From: an uncultured Gammaproteobacteria bacterium
GTDB lineage: Bacteria > Pseudomonadota > Gammaproteobacteria > Pseudomonadales > DT-91
Direction of reading: 5' to 3'
Assembly (NCBI GenBank): GCA_929200485.1
Contig: CAKMZU010000049.1
Location: 1 to 15,277, forward strand
DNA: 15,277 nt
The notes below the pieces were generated by a model. The model had not been told where the DNA came from and searched no databases. It worked only from the letters and a program-made list of their open reading frames with translations. Every line of letters begins with the position of its first letter. Within the stretch, counting starts at the first letter, position 1. Below are positions 7,349-15,277 of the stretch, piece after piece. Both the position numbers and the translations under genes were made by a program.

Positions 7349-8425
7349 ATGAAAATACTTTATGGCATCCAAGGAACGGGGAATGGTCATCTAGCACGAG
7401 CAAGAGCGCTAGTACCCGCCTTACGAAATCAAGGGATTGATATTGACTTTGTTTTCTCCGGCAGACCCGAAAAAGAATATTTTGATATGGAAATCTTTGG
7501 TGATAACTGCCGCTTCTTTGATGGTTTGACCTTTGTCACTGAGCAGGGTCGTCTAAAAAAATTTAAAACCCTCATTCACAACAATGTCATTCGCTTTATT
7601 AAAAACCTATCAGAACTTAACACAACAGAATACGATTTGGTTATCAGTGATTTTGAGCCTGTGACCGCTTGGTCAGCCAGAGTAAAAAAAGTGCCAAGTA
7701 TTGGCATCAGCCATCAATGTGCGTTTGATTTTTCTGTCCCCAAGGTGCCAGGTCATTACCCTGAACAGTTAATTATGCGATATTTTGCACCCACTCATCA
7801 TCGCGTTGGGCTGCATTGGCACCATTTTAATTACCCCATTTTTCCTCCTATCATTAAAACCAATGAAGCCAGGCCCACCATAGCAAATAAAATCCTTGTC
7901 TATATGGGGTTTGAACCGCTTGACGACATTATTAGTTTTGTCAGCGGGTTTAGTGAGTATGAATTCCATATTTATGCAAAAGTCAGTGAACAACAATCAC
8001 TCGGCCATGTCACTATTCACCCGCTGAATCATGATAATTTTCATCGGGATTTAACGGATGCTGCTGGTGTGATTTCAAACGCAGGGTTTGAACTCTCCAG
8101 TGAATGTATCGCTTTAGGTAAAAAGCTATTAATTAAACCTTTAAATGGCCAATATGAACAAATGTGTAATGCCCTGGCTTTACAAAAATTAAAACGCGCG
8201 ACCATTATTGACAGTTTTGATCAACGTATTCTAACCCAATGGCTTGAAGGTACACCCCACAAGCCTGTCACTTACCCTAAAGTCAGTGACGCCATTGCCA
8301 AATGGATAAAATCTGGCCATTGGAGCGACACTCAATCGCTTGTTGCTCAACTTTGGCAAGGCATGCCTGAGGCAGGAATCCAGGGAAAATTAAACTCACC
8401 TCTTGAAATAGATGCCATTTATTAG
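7349..8425 (+). CDS. MJ1255/VC2487-family glycosyltransferase
   Basis: A 358-residue GT-B-type glycosyltransferase. The N-terminal nucleotide-fold loop GTGNGHLARA (9-18) and the conserved YDLVISDFEPVTAW (95-108) are typical of the MJ1255/VC2487 family. The C-terminal donor-binding region has SNAGFELSSE (243-252) and NGQYEQ (266-271), related to the GT28/MurG C-terminal pattern. It has no signal peptide and should act at the cytoplasmic face of the inner membrane, transferring a sugar from a nucleotide donor to a lipid or similar acceptor; neither donor nor acceptor is known. The start is supported by a strong SD, AAGGGG at 7336-7341, seven bases before the ATG. It lies 24 bases after the PAP2 gene and 32 before the dehydrogenase, all on one strand. 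Confidence 0.87.
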   Translation: MKILYGIQGTGNGHLARARALVPALRNQGIDIDFVFSGRPEKEYFDMEIFGDNCRFFDGLTFVTEQGRLKKFKTLIHNNVIRFIKNLSELNTTEYDLVISDFEPVTAWSARVKKVPSIGISHQCAFDFSVPKVPGHYPEQLIMRYFAPTHHRVGLHWHHFNYPIFPPIIKTNEARPTIANKILVYMGFEPLDDIISFVSGFSEYEFHIYAKVSEQQSLGHVTIHPLNHDNFHRDLTDAAGVISNAGFELSSECIALGKKLLIKPLNGQYEQMCNALALQKLKRATIIDSFDQRILTQWLEGTPHKPVTYPKVSDAIAKWIKSGHWSDTQSLVAQLWQGMPEAGIQGKLNSPLEIDAIY

Positions 8426-8431
8426 CATGAT

Positions 8432-8457
8432 GGGGGTTTATTTTACCCCGTGCTTTT
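8432..8457 (+). promoter_or_regulatory. Hairpin in place of an SD before the dehydrogenase start
   Basis: GGGGT (8433-8437) pairs with ACCCC (8445-8449) around a 7-base AT loop, and then GTGCTTTT runs straight into the ATG at 8458. No SD is present at the normal distance. The structure may act as a weak terminator/attenuator or may simply leave translation dependent on read-through from the glycosyltransferase. The stem is only five base pairs, so confidence is low. Confidence 0.3.
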
Positions 8458-9279
8458 ATGAAAAACGTTCTTATTACAGGCTGCTCTACAGGCATTGGCT
8501 ACCATTGCGCAAAAGCGCTTGTAGCAAAAAACGTTAACGTGATTGCTACCGTCCGATCTGAGCGTGACAAAAGCCGATTAGAAGCTGAAGGCTTAAGCGT
8601 CATATTGATGGATATGCAAGACGACGCATCCATTGAAGCGGGTTTTGATTTGGCATTGAATCAATTTCACGGTCAGATCGATGCGATTTTTAATAATGCC
8701 GGGTTTGGTCAATGTGGTGCCATTGAAGATCTATCGACAGACGCTTTGCGAAATCAATTTGAAACCAATGTCTTTGGTGTTCATACGCTTACGCGCAAAG
8801 CCTTACCTATGATGCATAAACAAGGCCATGGTCGAATTATTCAACATTCGTCGGTTTTAGGGTTTGCCGCCCTAGCCTACCGAGGTGCTTATAACGCCAG
8901 CAAGTTTGCACTCGAAGGGCTGACTGATACATTACGACTTGAGCTATTTAACAGCCCAATCCATGTCAGCTTGATTGAACCTGGCCCTATCGAAAGCCAG
9001 TTTCGGGCAAATGCATTAAAAGCTTTCAAAACTGAAATTGACTATAAAAACAGTCGTTATTCACAAGCCTACGCCCAACAAATTAAGCGACTGGAGGCGA
9101 CAAAATCATTGCAGGGTGCACTTGGCCCTGAGGCAGTATTTGAAAAACTATGGCATGCACTAACAGCTGACAAACCTAAAGCACGGTATTATGTCACAAA
9201 GCAGACGCATCTCATTGCCCTGCTTAAACAATTTTTGCCTACTTCTGCTATTGATCATATTCTTGCAAAAAATGGCTAG
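8458..9279 (+). CDS. Short-chain dehydrogenase/reductase (SDR), classical type
   Basis: A 273-residue classical SDR. Visible motifs are the NAD(P)-binding TGCSTGIG (7-14), NNAG (79-82), Asn104, Ser132, and the catalytic Tyr145 and Lys149 in YNASK, with PGPIES after them. Arg33 after the second strand (TVRSERDK) suggests NADP(H) preference. The pattern TGCSTGIG plus FALEGLTDTLRLEL is that of SDRs acting on steroids, retinoids or other hydrophobic alcohols, but family members are promiscuous and the substrate is unknown. It is the third gene of a plus-strand run after PAP2 and the glycosyltransferase, so a role in modifying a lipid or sugar is plausible. The ATG has no clear SD; a small hairpin precedes it. 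Confidence 0.9.
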   Translation: MKNVLITGCSTGIGYHCAKALVAKNVNVIATVRSERDKSRLEAEGLSVILMDMQDDASIEAGFDLALNQFHGQIDAIFNNAGFGQCGAIEDLSTDALRNQFETNVFGVHTLTRKALPMMHKQGHGRIIQHSSVLGFAALAYRGAYNASKFALEGLTDTLRLELFNSPIHVSLIEPGPIESQFRANALKAFKTEIDYKNSRYSQAYAQQIKRLEATKSLQGALGPEAVFEKLWHALTADKPKARYYVTKQTHLIALLKQFLPTSAIDHILAKNG

Positions 9280-9325
9280 AAGCTAAGTTGCAAATCTTCG
9301 AAAGCTTTTGTTGAGAATCTTCCTG

Positions 9326-9374
9326 AGAATAAACAGAGTCGATTAGCCAATCTGTTTTCGTGAATCTTTATTCT
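9326..9374. terminator. Inverted repeats downstream of the SDR gene
   Basis: AGAATAAA at 9326-9333 is the exact reverse complement of TTTATTCT at 9367-9374. Nested within and overlapping it, AAACAGA (9331-9337) matches TCTGTTT (9351-9357), which is followed by T-rich sequence. These lie 47-95 bases after the dehydrogenase stop and could end the PAP2-GT-SDR transcript. The stems are AT-rich and the T-run is short, so this is at best a weak intrinsic terminator. Confidence 0.3.
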
Positions 9375-9431
9375 GAACTTACCTCTTTCTCCATTGTCAA
9401 TTCACTAGCAGATAATAATAGCTGTGAATCC

Positions 9432-9447
9432 AAGGAGAATTCAATTG
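9432..9447 (+). promoter_or_regulatory. SD that fixes a TTG start
   Basis: AAGGAG (9432-9437) followed by seven bases and TTG (9445-9447). This is the only well-placed SD for the reading frame and decides the start of the exported protein that ends at 10026. Confidence 0.6.
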
Positions 9448-10026
9448 AGAGTGCAAAATAAACAAGCCTACCTTAAATATTCAATAGGTTATCTTTGCTT
9501 TGCATTATCAATTTCCATGTTATCTTTCTTCAAAGCACCTGTTTACGGAGCAAAAAGCAACAAGAGTAATGATAAGCTTCCGACGAATCATCTCCACTAT
9601 AAGTGTCCCAACAAGAATCCCCATCACAAAAAATCAGCTCTGGAGATTGCTAAAATGTTTCATTTACCCTTAACATTTTTTGAGACCTTGGACTCCAAGA
9701 ATAAAACAAAAAATGAATACAAAGGTGATGAATTAATTGAAGAAATTACTAATAAGGTTTTCGATAGAATCGCCAATTTGGAAACGATCAACTCTAAAGA
9801 ATTAAGAGAAACTGTCGCTAAAGAAATAGTATACACATTAAAATCTGCAAGTATTGCGAGTCTAGATGATATTATTATTCTTATAAAACGTATTGAGTCT
9901 AGGGTAGGCTTAATGTCTACTAAAATACAAATAAATACGACCATATATCAGATGTTAAATGATAAAGATAATTGGCTAACCTTGGCTAAACAATTGCATA
10001 ACGCTATGTCTGGAGGACATCAGTAA
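9445..10026 (+). CDS. Exported protein of unknown function, TTG start
   Basis: I do not recognise this 193-residue protein. I placed the start at the TTG at 9445 because a strong SD, AAGGAG (9432-9437), lies seven bases upstream; the in-frame GTG at 9424 would lie upstream of that SD. The result begins MRVQNK, then a hydrophobic core at about 12-29 and a likely signal-peptidase site at VYG (33-35). The mature protein is small, Lys-rich and mostly helical-looking, with one Cys in KCPNKNPHHKK (53-63) and Ile/Leu heptad-like stretches in the second half (DDIIILIKRIESRVG, 142-156). It is AT-rich, set alone between the SDR unit and convergent cobN, and resembles the other two exported unknown proteins only in general character, not in sequence. 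Confidence 0.68.
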   Translation: MRVQNKQAYLKYSIGYLCFALSISMLSFFKAPVYGAKSNKSNDKLPTNHLHYKCPNKNPHHKKSALEIAKMFHLPLTFFETLDSKNKTKNEYKGDELIEEITNKVFDRIANLETINSKELRETVAKEIVYTLKSASIASLDDIIILIKRIESRVGLMSTKIQINTTIYQMLNDKDNWLTLAKQLHNAMSGGHQ

Positions 10027-10097
10027 TTTTTATTGATACCTGACAGCCAGGCAACTTAAAAAATTCCCTGCGAGAAATTTTATTTTTCAGGCGAGAA

Positions 10098-13000
10098 TTA
10101 TTCCCGCTCATTCTCCCTAAAATTAAGCACATCCGCTATTTTATCGCGATAATCGTCATGTGCATCCCAAAGATTTCTATCAATGGCTTCAAGCAAACGC
10201 TCACCCATCTCTTGTAATGCCTCAGGGTTATTATCCTGCAAAAACTGCTGATTATCAGGATCCAGCAACAAGGTTTCAGTCACTTGCTTATATTGATAAC
10301 TATCGACCAATTGGGTCGTTGCATCATAAGCAAAGAGATAATCCACAGTCGCTGCCATTTCAAAAGCGCCTTTATGTCCGTGCTTTTTCATCCCTTCAAT
10401 CCATTTTGGGTTAAGCACCCGTGATCGAATGACTCGGTTAAGTTCTTCTTTGAGCGTTCTTATCTTTGGCGTTTCAGGGTTTGAATGGTCGTTGAGATAA
10501 CTTTGAGGAGCCTTACCGGACATTTCAGTGACAGCATTAATCATACCGCCTTGAAATTGATAATAATCATCGGAATCCAAAATATCATGCTCACGGTTAT
10601 CCTGATTTTGAATCACAGTATCGAGTTGAGAAAGCCTGTGTTCAAAACTGGATTTTGCTACCACACCTGCTTGATGCGCATGGGAATAGGCATAGCCGCC
10701 CCAATTGACGTAGGCTTCAGCAAGGTCAGCCGGTTTTTCCCAGCACTTTTCGTCAATCAGGCCTTGTAATCCCGCACCATAACTACCGGGCTTAGAACCA
10801 AATACTCGAAACTTTGCCTGTGCGCGAGCCTCCGTTTCACTTACCCCTTCCGAAACTAATGCATCGATTCTATCTTCAATATGTTTGGCAATCGTATTGG
10901 ATTGCCCCGGCTCATCTAACTCTGCAATCGCATTAACGGCTGCATCAAAAAGCCGAATCACATTGATAAAGGCATCTCGGAAGAACCCTGAGACTCTCAA
11001 GGTCACATCAACACGCGGCCTGCCTAATAGCATCGCCGGGATGATAGTAAAATCAATCACACGTGAGGAACCTTCTGCCCAAACAGGCTCCACTCCCATC
11101 AGGGCAAACGCTTGAGCGATATCATCACCACCTGTGCGCATGGTGGCTGTCCCCCAAACGGATAAACCGAGTTGTTTCGGATAATCGCCATGGGCTTGCA
11201 GGTGACGCAGTATCAAGTTTTCTGCGGATTTTTTACCCAATGCCCAGGCCGCTTTTGAGGGAATTGATCTGTTATCTACTGAATAAAAATTCTTACCCGT
11301 TGGCAGTGTATCCAAACGCCCTCGCGTTGGTGCGCCACTCGGCCCTGCTGGAACAAATCGACCTGAGAGTCCATCCATCAGTGCACTCAATTCATTTTTT
11401 GCTGATTGATTTAACGCTGGGATCAAGGTGGATTGCATCCAGTTTAATAACTTATGGGCATTTCCAAATGCGAGTTCATCACATACTTGCCCATCTAACA
11501 TGGAATTTACTATGCATTTAGCTAATCGTTCTAATCGCTCGCGTGTATGGGCACTGGTCCGCCAAGTCTGATCACTGATCTGTTGTAAAATGTCAGGTTG
11601 ATTTCCAAGCCAAGGCTCAACAGGTGATTGAAGTGGATTAAAGGGTTGACCCTCATGAATAAGGGATAAATCGTCACTTAAAGCATGGAGCAACCCCATC
11701 TCTTCAGGTTTATCGCCTCTAGGTAATCGTACCAAAGCAACCAAGGTATCCACAAAGGATGCCTGCTCCGGTAATTGACCCAAAATATGCAATCCCTGAC
11801 GAATTTGTGCCTCTTTAATATCACACAAATAGGTATCTAACGCCTCCAGCAATGATTCATCATCAGAAGTCGTTTGAGCACCGGGTAATTCTTCAACAAT
11901 ATTTTCTTTCTTGATATGTTCGATAATGGCTTTTTTTAAAAAATCCGTCCGTTTCTGATCCACTTCCGCTGCTTGATAATACTCATCAACCAAGGATTCC
12001 AGCTCAAACAATGGGCCGTAGGTTTCTGCTCTGGTTAATGGCGGCATCAGATGATCGATAATCACTGCCTGTGTTCGTCTTTTTGCTTGTGAGCCTTCAC
12101 CCGGGTCATTAACAATAAATGGGTAGAAATGAGGTATTGGCCCAAGTACAGCATCAGGCCAACAGTTCGCACTTAAGCCTGTGCCTTTACCGGGAAGCCA
12201 TTCAAGATTGCCGTGCTTGCCGACATGCACAAGTGCGTTAACCTTAAAAACTCCACGCAGCCAAAAATAAAATGCCAAATAACTATGCGGGGGAACAAGG
12301 TCTGGATCATGATAATTCGCATTCAAATCCATGTTAAAACCACGTGCAGGCTGAATACCGACAAAGATTTTATTGAGCCTAAAGCCCGCAATCATTAGCC
12401 TGCCCTGCCGATATTTCGGGTCATTTGAGGGCTCACCCCAACGCGATAATACTGCCTGTTGATTTTCTAAAGGTAATAATTCAAAACTTTTCTGATAGTC
12501 TTCTAAAGATAGACTCTGCCAGCAGCCTTTACTCCCAATACTTGATAAATCATTAGTGACACCAGAGGTAAGCTGCTCAATTAACTCATGCGTATCGGCG
12601 GGCAATTCACCAGTATCATATCCCTCAGCTTGCAACTTGGATAAAATATTTAACGTAGATGCCAGAGTATCAAGCCCCACACCGTTACCTATACGCCCAT
12701 CCTGCGTTGGGTAATTCGCAAGAACCAAGGCTAATTGTTTGTTCTGGTTTTGCGTATGTTGAAGCACACAAATATTTTGGGCAAGCCTGACCACCCATTG
12801 TGCTCGCTCATCATGCAGCTGATATTGCACAACATTAATTTGGCAGGATTTATCATAATAGGCTTCGGCCTTAAAACTCACAGGGCGAGTAATAATTCGA
12901 CCGTCCATCTCCGGTAGCACCACTTGCATCGCCATATCTTTGGATTTTAACCCTTGAAGGCTATCCTCCCAATCTTCAACCAGTCCCGAACAAAGAATCA

Positions 13001-13889
13001 GCTGCAATACAGGCAATGACCATAAAGAATCTATTTGTGTAGGTTCTGAGGCAATGGCGGCATCTTCAAGAAATTGGCTCGCAAAACCCGTGGTATTAAG
13101 AATGAGACCAACATTAGTGCTGTCTAACATTTCAGAGATTTGATCAACGACTTTCTGATTTTTTAACGAAGCAATGGCTAAAGGTAAAACACCTAAACCT
13201 TGCGCTTCAAGCTTATCGATCAACTGATCAAAAACCCGTAAATTTCCAGATTGAATGTGGCTCTTATAGAAAAATAACGCTACGACAGAGGAACAATTTT
13301 TCTTAGAAGCATACCAGTCATCCAGTGTAATCTGCCCTCGTGATTGATCATAAATAAAACAATCTGGCAATGCCTCTGGCATTGAATATGGCAAAGATAA
13401 ATCAAAAAAAAGCTGCCCTAAAAAGTGATAAAAAGAGAGGAGATTTTGTTGGCCCCCTCCTCTTAAGTACTGCCACAGTAGAGTCACCCAATCTTTATCT
13501 ACCGTAGATTTTACTATCAACGCATCGTCTGATTGATCATCGCCTGGCATAAAGATTAACTGAATATTTTTCTGGCGCGCAAGAAGTTGCAGTTGTTCGA
13601 CACCGTATGGCCAATAAGTTTCGCCACCAAGCAGGGATACAAGAACAACCTTGGCTTTTGAGAGTACAGCGTCTTCATACAGATCAAATGCAGCAGGTTT
13701 TACCAGCTGCATCCAATTAGCTAGACGAACGGAAGGGTAGTTTTGGGGTAATAGTTTCTGAATCTGCGCCAAAGCCGATAACGAACTGTCTTGCGCAGAG
13801 AGAATAACAATATCAGCGGGTGTCTGCCCTAAATCAATAATACCTTCCTGGTCATCATAACCTCCTGGCTTAGCAGTCAATAAATGCAC
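10098..13889 (-). CDS. cobN: Aerobic-type cobaltochelatase large subunit CobN
   Basis: CobN is the porphyrinoid-binding large subunit of the ATP-dependent cobaltochelatase that inserts cobalt into hydrogenobyrinic acid a,c-diamide in the aerobic (late-cobalt) cobalamin pathway. The 1263 residues match full-length family members (about 1250-1280). The N-terminus MHLLTAKPGG and DLGQTPADIVILS (19-31) is typical of CobN rather than BchH/ChlH. Further landmarks are HGNLEWLPGKG (559-569), PAGPSGAPTRGR (847-858), DTLPTGKNFYSVD (860-872), RTGGDD (918-923), RVFGSKPGSYGAG (1028-1040) and KKHGHKGAFEM (1168-1178). The GTG start at 13889 has a strong SD, GGAGG (complement of 13896-13900), six bases upstream. 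No frameshift or gap is seen. The AAA+ partners (CobS/CobT or ChlI/ChlD-like) and CobW are not in the window, and no cobalamin riboswitch was recognised upstream. Confidence 0.97.
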   Translation of the reverse strand: MHLLTAKPGGYDDQEGIIDLGQTPADIVILSAQDSSLSALAQIQKLLPQNYPSVRLANWMQLVKPAAFDLYEDAVLSKAKVVLVSLLGGETYWPYGVEQLQLLARQKNIQLIFMPGDDQSDDALIVKSTVDKDWVTLLWQYLRGGGQQNLLSFYHFLGQLFFDLSLPYSMPEALPDCFIYDQSRGQITLDDWYASKKNCSSVVALFFYKSHIQSGNLRVFDQLIDKLEAQGLGVLPLAIASLKNQKVVDQISEMLDSTNVGLILNTTGFASQFLEDAAIASEPTQIDSLWSLPVLQLILCSGLVEDWEDSLQGLKSKDMAMQVVLPEMDGRIITRPVSFKAEAYYDKSCQINVVQYQLHDERAQWVVRLAQNICVLQHTQNQNKQLALVLANYPTQDGRIGNGVGLDTLASTLNILSKLQAEGYDTGELPADTHELIEQLTSGVTNDLSSIGSKGCWQSLSLEDYQKSFELLPLENQQAVLSRWGEPSNDPKYRQGRLMIAGFRLNKIFVGIQPARGFNMDLNANYHDPDLVPPHSYLAFYFWLRGVFKVNALVHVGKHGNLEWLPGKGTGLSANCWPDAVLGPIPHFYPFIVNDPGEGSQAKRRTQAVIIDHLMPPLTRAETYGPLFELESLVDEYYQAAEVDQKRTDFLKKAIIEHIKKENIVEELPGAQTTSDDESLLEALDTYLCDIKEAQIRQGLHILGQLPEQASFVDTLVALVRLPRGDKPEEMGLLHALSDDLSLIHEGQPFNPLQSPVEPWLGNQPDILQQISDQTWRTSAHTRERLERLAKCIVNSMLDGQVCDELAFGNAHKLLNWMQSTLIPALNQSAKNELSALMDGLSGRFVPAGPSGAPTRGRLDTLPTGKNFYSVDNRSIPSKAAWALGKKSAENLILRHLQAHGDYPKQLGLSVWGTATMRTGGDDIAQAFALMGVEPVWAEGSSRVIDFTIIPAMLLGRPRVDVTLRVSGFFRDAFINVIRLFDAAVNAIAELDEPGQSNTIAKHIEDRIDALVSEGVSETEARAQAKFRVFGSKPGSYGAGLQGLIDEKCWEKPADLAEAYVNWGGYAYSHAHQAGVVAKSSFEHRLSQLDTVIQNQDNREHDILDSDDYYQFQGGMINAVTEMSGKAPQSYLNDHSNPETPKIRTLKEELNRVIRSRVLNPKWIEGMKKHGHKGAFEMAATVDYLFAYDATTQLVDSYQYKQVTETLLLDPDNQQFLQDNNPEALQEMGERLLEAIDRNLWDAHDDYRDKIADVLNFRENERE

Positions 13890-13895
13890 AACGCG

Positions 13896-13900
13896 CCTCC
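13896..13900 (-). promoter_or_regulatory. SD for the GTG start of cobN
   Basis: Read on the minus strand, GGAGG lies six bases before the GTG at 13889-13887. This supports the non-ATG start, which also gives the N-terminus expected for the CobN family. Confidence 0.65.
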
Positions 13901-14112
13901 AATAATGCGGGAAGCGATTTTATCAGAAAACTAATTTTATGTATGAACTTTATGCCCTTTTGCTTTTCAACAAACCAATTAGGAATAAATTTGAACGAAC
14001 ACGGATGCGAAAATTTGAGCCGCAATAAATTGAAGGCGACTAAATTAACAGCATGAAAGCATTTGAAAATGTCAGATTTATTTATACATTTAACACCAAG
14101 AGATGAAGATTT

Positions 14113-15165
14113 ATGTCACCCCTAGTATACCTATCGATTCTTTCAATAATCTGCTGGTTAAACTTTGCCCACACAATGGGCATCAGAGAGGAAATCGAAG
14201 CCACTGGAGAGTCAAAAGAGCAGGCTTCCACAACACCTGAACGTATTTACAACCTGGATTACATCAAAGACCAGAAAGTCTTTCTAGGTGAATGTGCACA
14301 GATTGCAGATAAATACCCTTTACTTTTCTCTGGTTTTGACGATCGTGTAACCACTAGGAAAACTGACCATGGCTTAATGTATTCTCCAAAATTTAAAACA
14401 ACAGAAAAAACAAAAGAGACTGCAGATGACTACTTCAAATATATAAAAAATAAATTTAACCGGATACTAACTACAAACAGCGTGAAGTCATTGGGCTCTA
14501 TAGAAGATAAAAACGAGCTCGATAGGTTACTAAATGCAATGCACATTTACTACAATCCTAAAAACGGCTTATTTAAAGCCTCGCAAATTCATGAGATCCT
14601 GGAGGAGTCAGGGTATTCCTTCACTCATAGCGTAGGGACAAGAAAATCAGAGAAGTACTACAAAGGGAGCAAGTTAAATAAAAAAGGGGAAGAATGCGAA
14701 ATTGAATCACTTATAGCAGAGCAACTGAGATATACCACCAGTGAGAACAACCTTAAAATTGGGGTGATATTCAACCCTGAACAAAAGTTGAATGACGTTG
14801 ATCTGAAAGAGTACTATAAACAGCTTGATGAAAATTCAGATCCAGAAACGAAAACCAGACTGACGCTAATGAACTATGCTCTCGCTTGCCTCTGCGGCCC
14901 TGAAGTTTTAAGAAAATATGCACGCTTAAATCACGCTCAAGACAAGACGGAAAAAAAACAAAGACGTGAATTTACATCAATAAAGATGGAAGAACGTAAA
15001 GAACTAACAAAAAACGAGTTAGCTATAGACAGGAAAAATCCTACAGATGAGCAAAAAGACTTAGCGACAGCAAAAGATAAACAGACATGGAAAACTCAGA
15101 AAAGAAGAAGAAACAGGTCTAGAAAAGCACACTCATCCACACCTGAGTCAGGGCTAAATAGTTGA
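14113..15165 (+). CDS. Exported protein of unknown function with basic C-terminal tail
   Basis: I do not recognise this 350-residue protein. The first 20 residues (MSPLVYLSILSIICWLNFAH) form a hydrophobic signal peptide with a weak cleavage site near residues 19-22. The middle is hydrophilic, with Tyr/Lys-rich stretches and a short Cys-containing segment, NYALACLCGPEVL (254-266). From about 275 on it becomes very charged and ends in a cluster, KRRRNRSRK (330-338), before a Ser/Thr-rich end. The Arg residues of this cluster are all AGA or AGG codons, unlike the CGN codons common in the conserved genes. The SD is weak (AAGAGATGAAGA region). The gene diverges from cobN with a 223-base gap. The basic tail could bind nucleic acid or act as a nuclear localisation signal if the protein reached a eukaryotic cell; this is speculation. 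Confidence 0.7.
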   Translation: MSPLVYLSILSIICWLNFAHTMGIREEIEATGESKEQASTTPERIYNLDYIKDQKVFLGECAQIADKYPLLFSGFDDRVTTRKTDHGLMYSPKFKTTEKTKETADDYFKYIKNKFNRILTTNSVKSLGSIEDKNELDRLLNAMHIYYNPKNGLFKASQIHEILEESGYSFTHSVGTRKSEKYYKGSKLNKKGEECEIESLIAEQLRYTTSENNLKIGVIFNPEQKLNDVDLKEYYKQLDENSDPETKTRLTLMNYALACLCGPEVLRKYARLNHAQDKTEKKQRREFTSIKMEERKELTKNELAIDRKNPTDEQKDLATAKDKQTWKTQKRRRNRSRKAHSSTPESGLNS

Positions 15166-15194
15166 GACTGTAGTGTTTTTATGACGAGTTTATT

Positions 15195-15277
15195 AAGGGC
15201 ACCTCTAATAATTGATTTTGAAATTCTGCGCTGAATTTCAAGGTTTTCAGTAAGGCGAAGGTTGCCGTTAATGTTAG
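15195..15277. mobile_element. Probable insertion sequence or small repeat element end, cut by the window
   Basis: After the last gene the sequence changes to AAGGGCACCTCTAATAATTG (15195-15214), which resembles the outer end of insertion sequences whose termini begin GGGCACCTCT. A perfect 9-bp hairpin follows: TTGAAATTC (15218-15226), loop TGCGCT, GAATTTCAA (15233-15241). A GC-richer stretch, AGGCGAAGGTTGCCG, then runs towards the window edge. No transposase coding sequence is visible before the end. The family cannot be fixed from one terminus, so this rests on general resemblance and the hairpin. Confidence 0.4.

Noticed and set aside
10067..10091. Bidirectional terminator between the convergent exported-protein and cobN genes
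   Set aside because: CCTG and CAGG can pair, but the interior is a weak, bulged A/T stem and the C at 10088 would have to pair twice; not convincing.
10160..12917. Several plus-strand open frames of 60-152 codons opposite cobN
   Set aside because: cobN is intact with conserved motifs along its whole length; the opposite frames have low-complexity or unrelated translations and no start signals.
13890..14112. Cobalamin riboswitch upstream of cobN
   Set aside because: Reading the minus strand of this gap I found nothing resembling the B12 box consensus or its flanking stems.

Overview
The window looks like chromosomal DNA of an AT-leaning gammaproteobacterium. The fused SpmA/SpmB-type membrane protein, the MJ1255/VC2487-type glycosyltransferase and the aerobic-type CobN chelatase fit marine or host-associated lineages of the Oceanospirillales kind. 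Naming a genus would be a guess. Three unrelated exported proteins of unknown function, one ending in a eukaryotic-style PPxY motif, hint at life in association with a host; that is inference.

Layout from left to right. Positions 1-294 have no gene but hold a 167-bp element with near-perfect inverted ends and a second, smaller inverted repeat. A minus-strand pair follows: the SpmA/SpmB-type protein, then a NUDT19-like NUDIX hydrolase. Divergent from it is an exported Deg2/Deg9-like serine protease, then an exported unknown protein carrying PPPSYEDA near its C-terminus. Converging on these is a minus-strand pair with overlapping ends: a small lipoprotein and a CitE-like lyase. Divergent from that pair is a plus-strand run of PAP2 phosphatase, glycosyltransferase and short-chain dehydrogenase, a plausible membrane-lipid or lipid-linked glycan unit. 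A second exported unknown protein starts at a TTG codon with a strong Shine-Dalgarno (SD) sequence. Converging on it is full-length cobN (minus strand, GTG start). Divergent from cobN is a third exported unknown protein with a very basic C-terminal tail. The right edge carries what looks like the end of an insertion sequence or a small repeat element, cut by the window.

No rRNA, tRNA, CRISPR array, complete transposase gene or prophage gene was seen. No cobalamin riboswitch was recognised upstream of cobN. The housekeeping genes are ordinary; the unusual content is the exported unknown proteins placed between them and the repeats at both edges. No complete new system can be demonstrated from this window alone.
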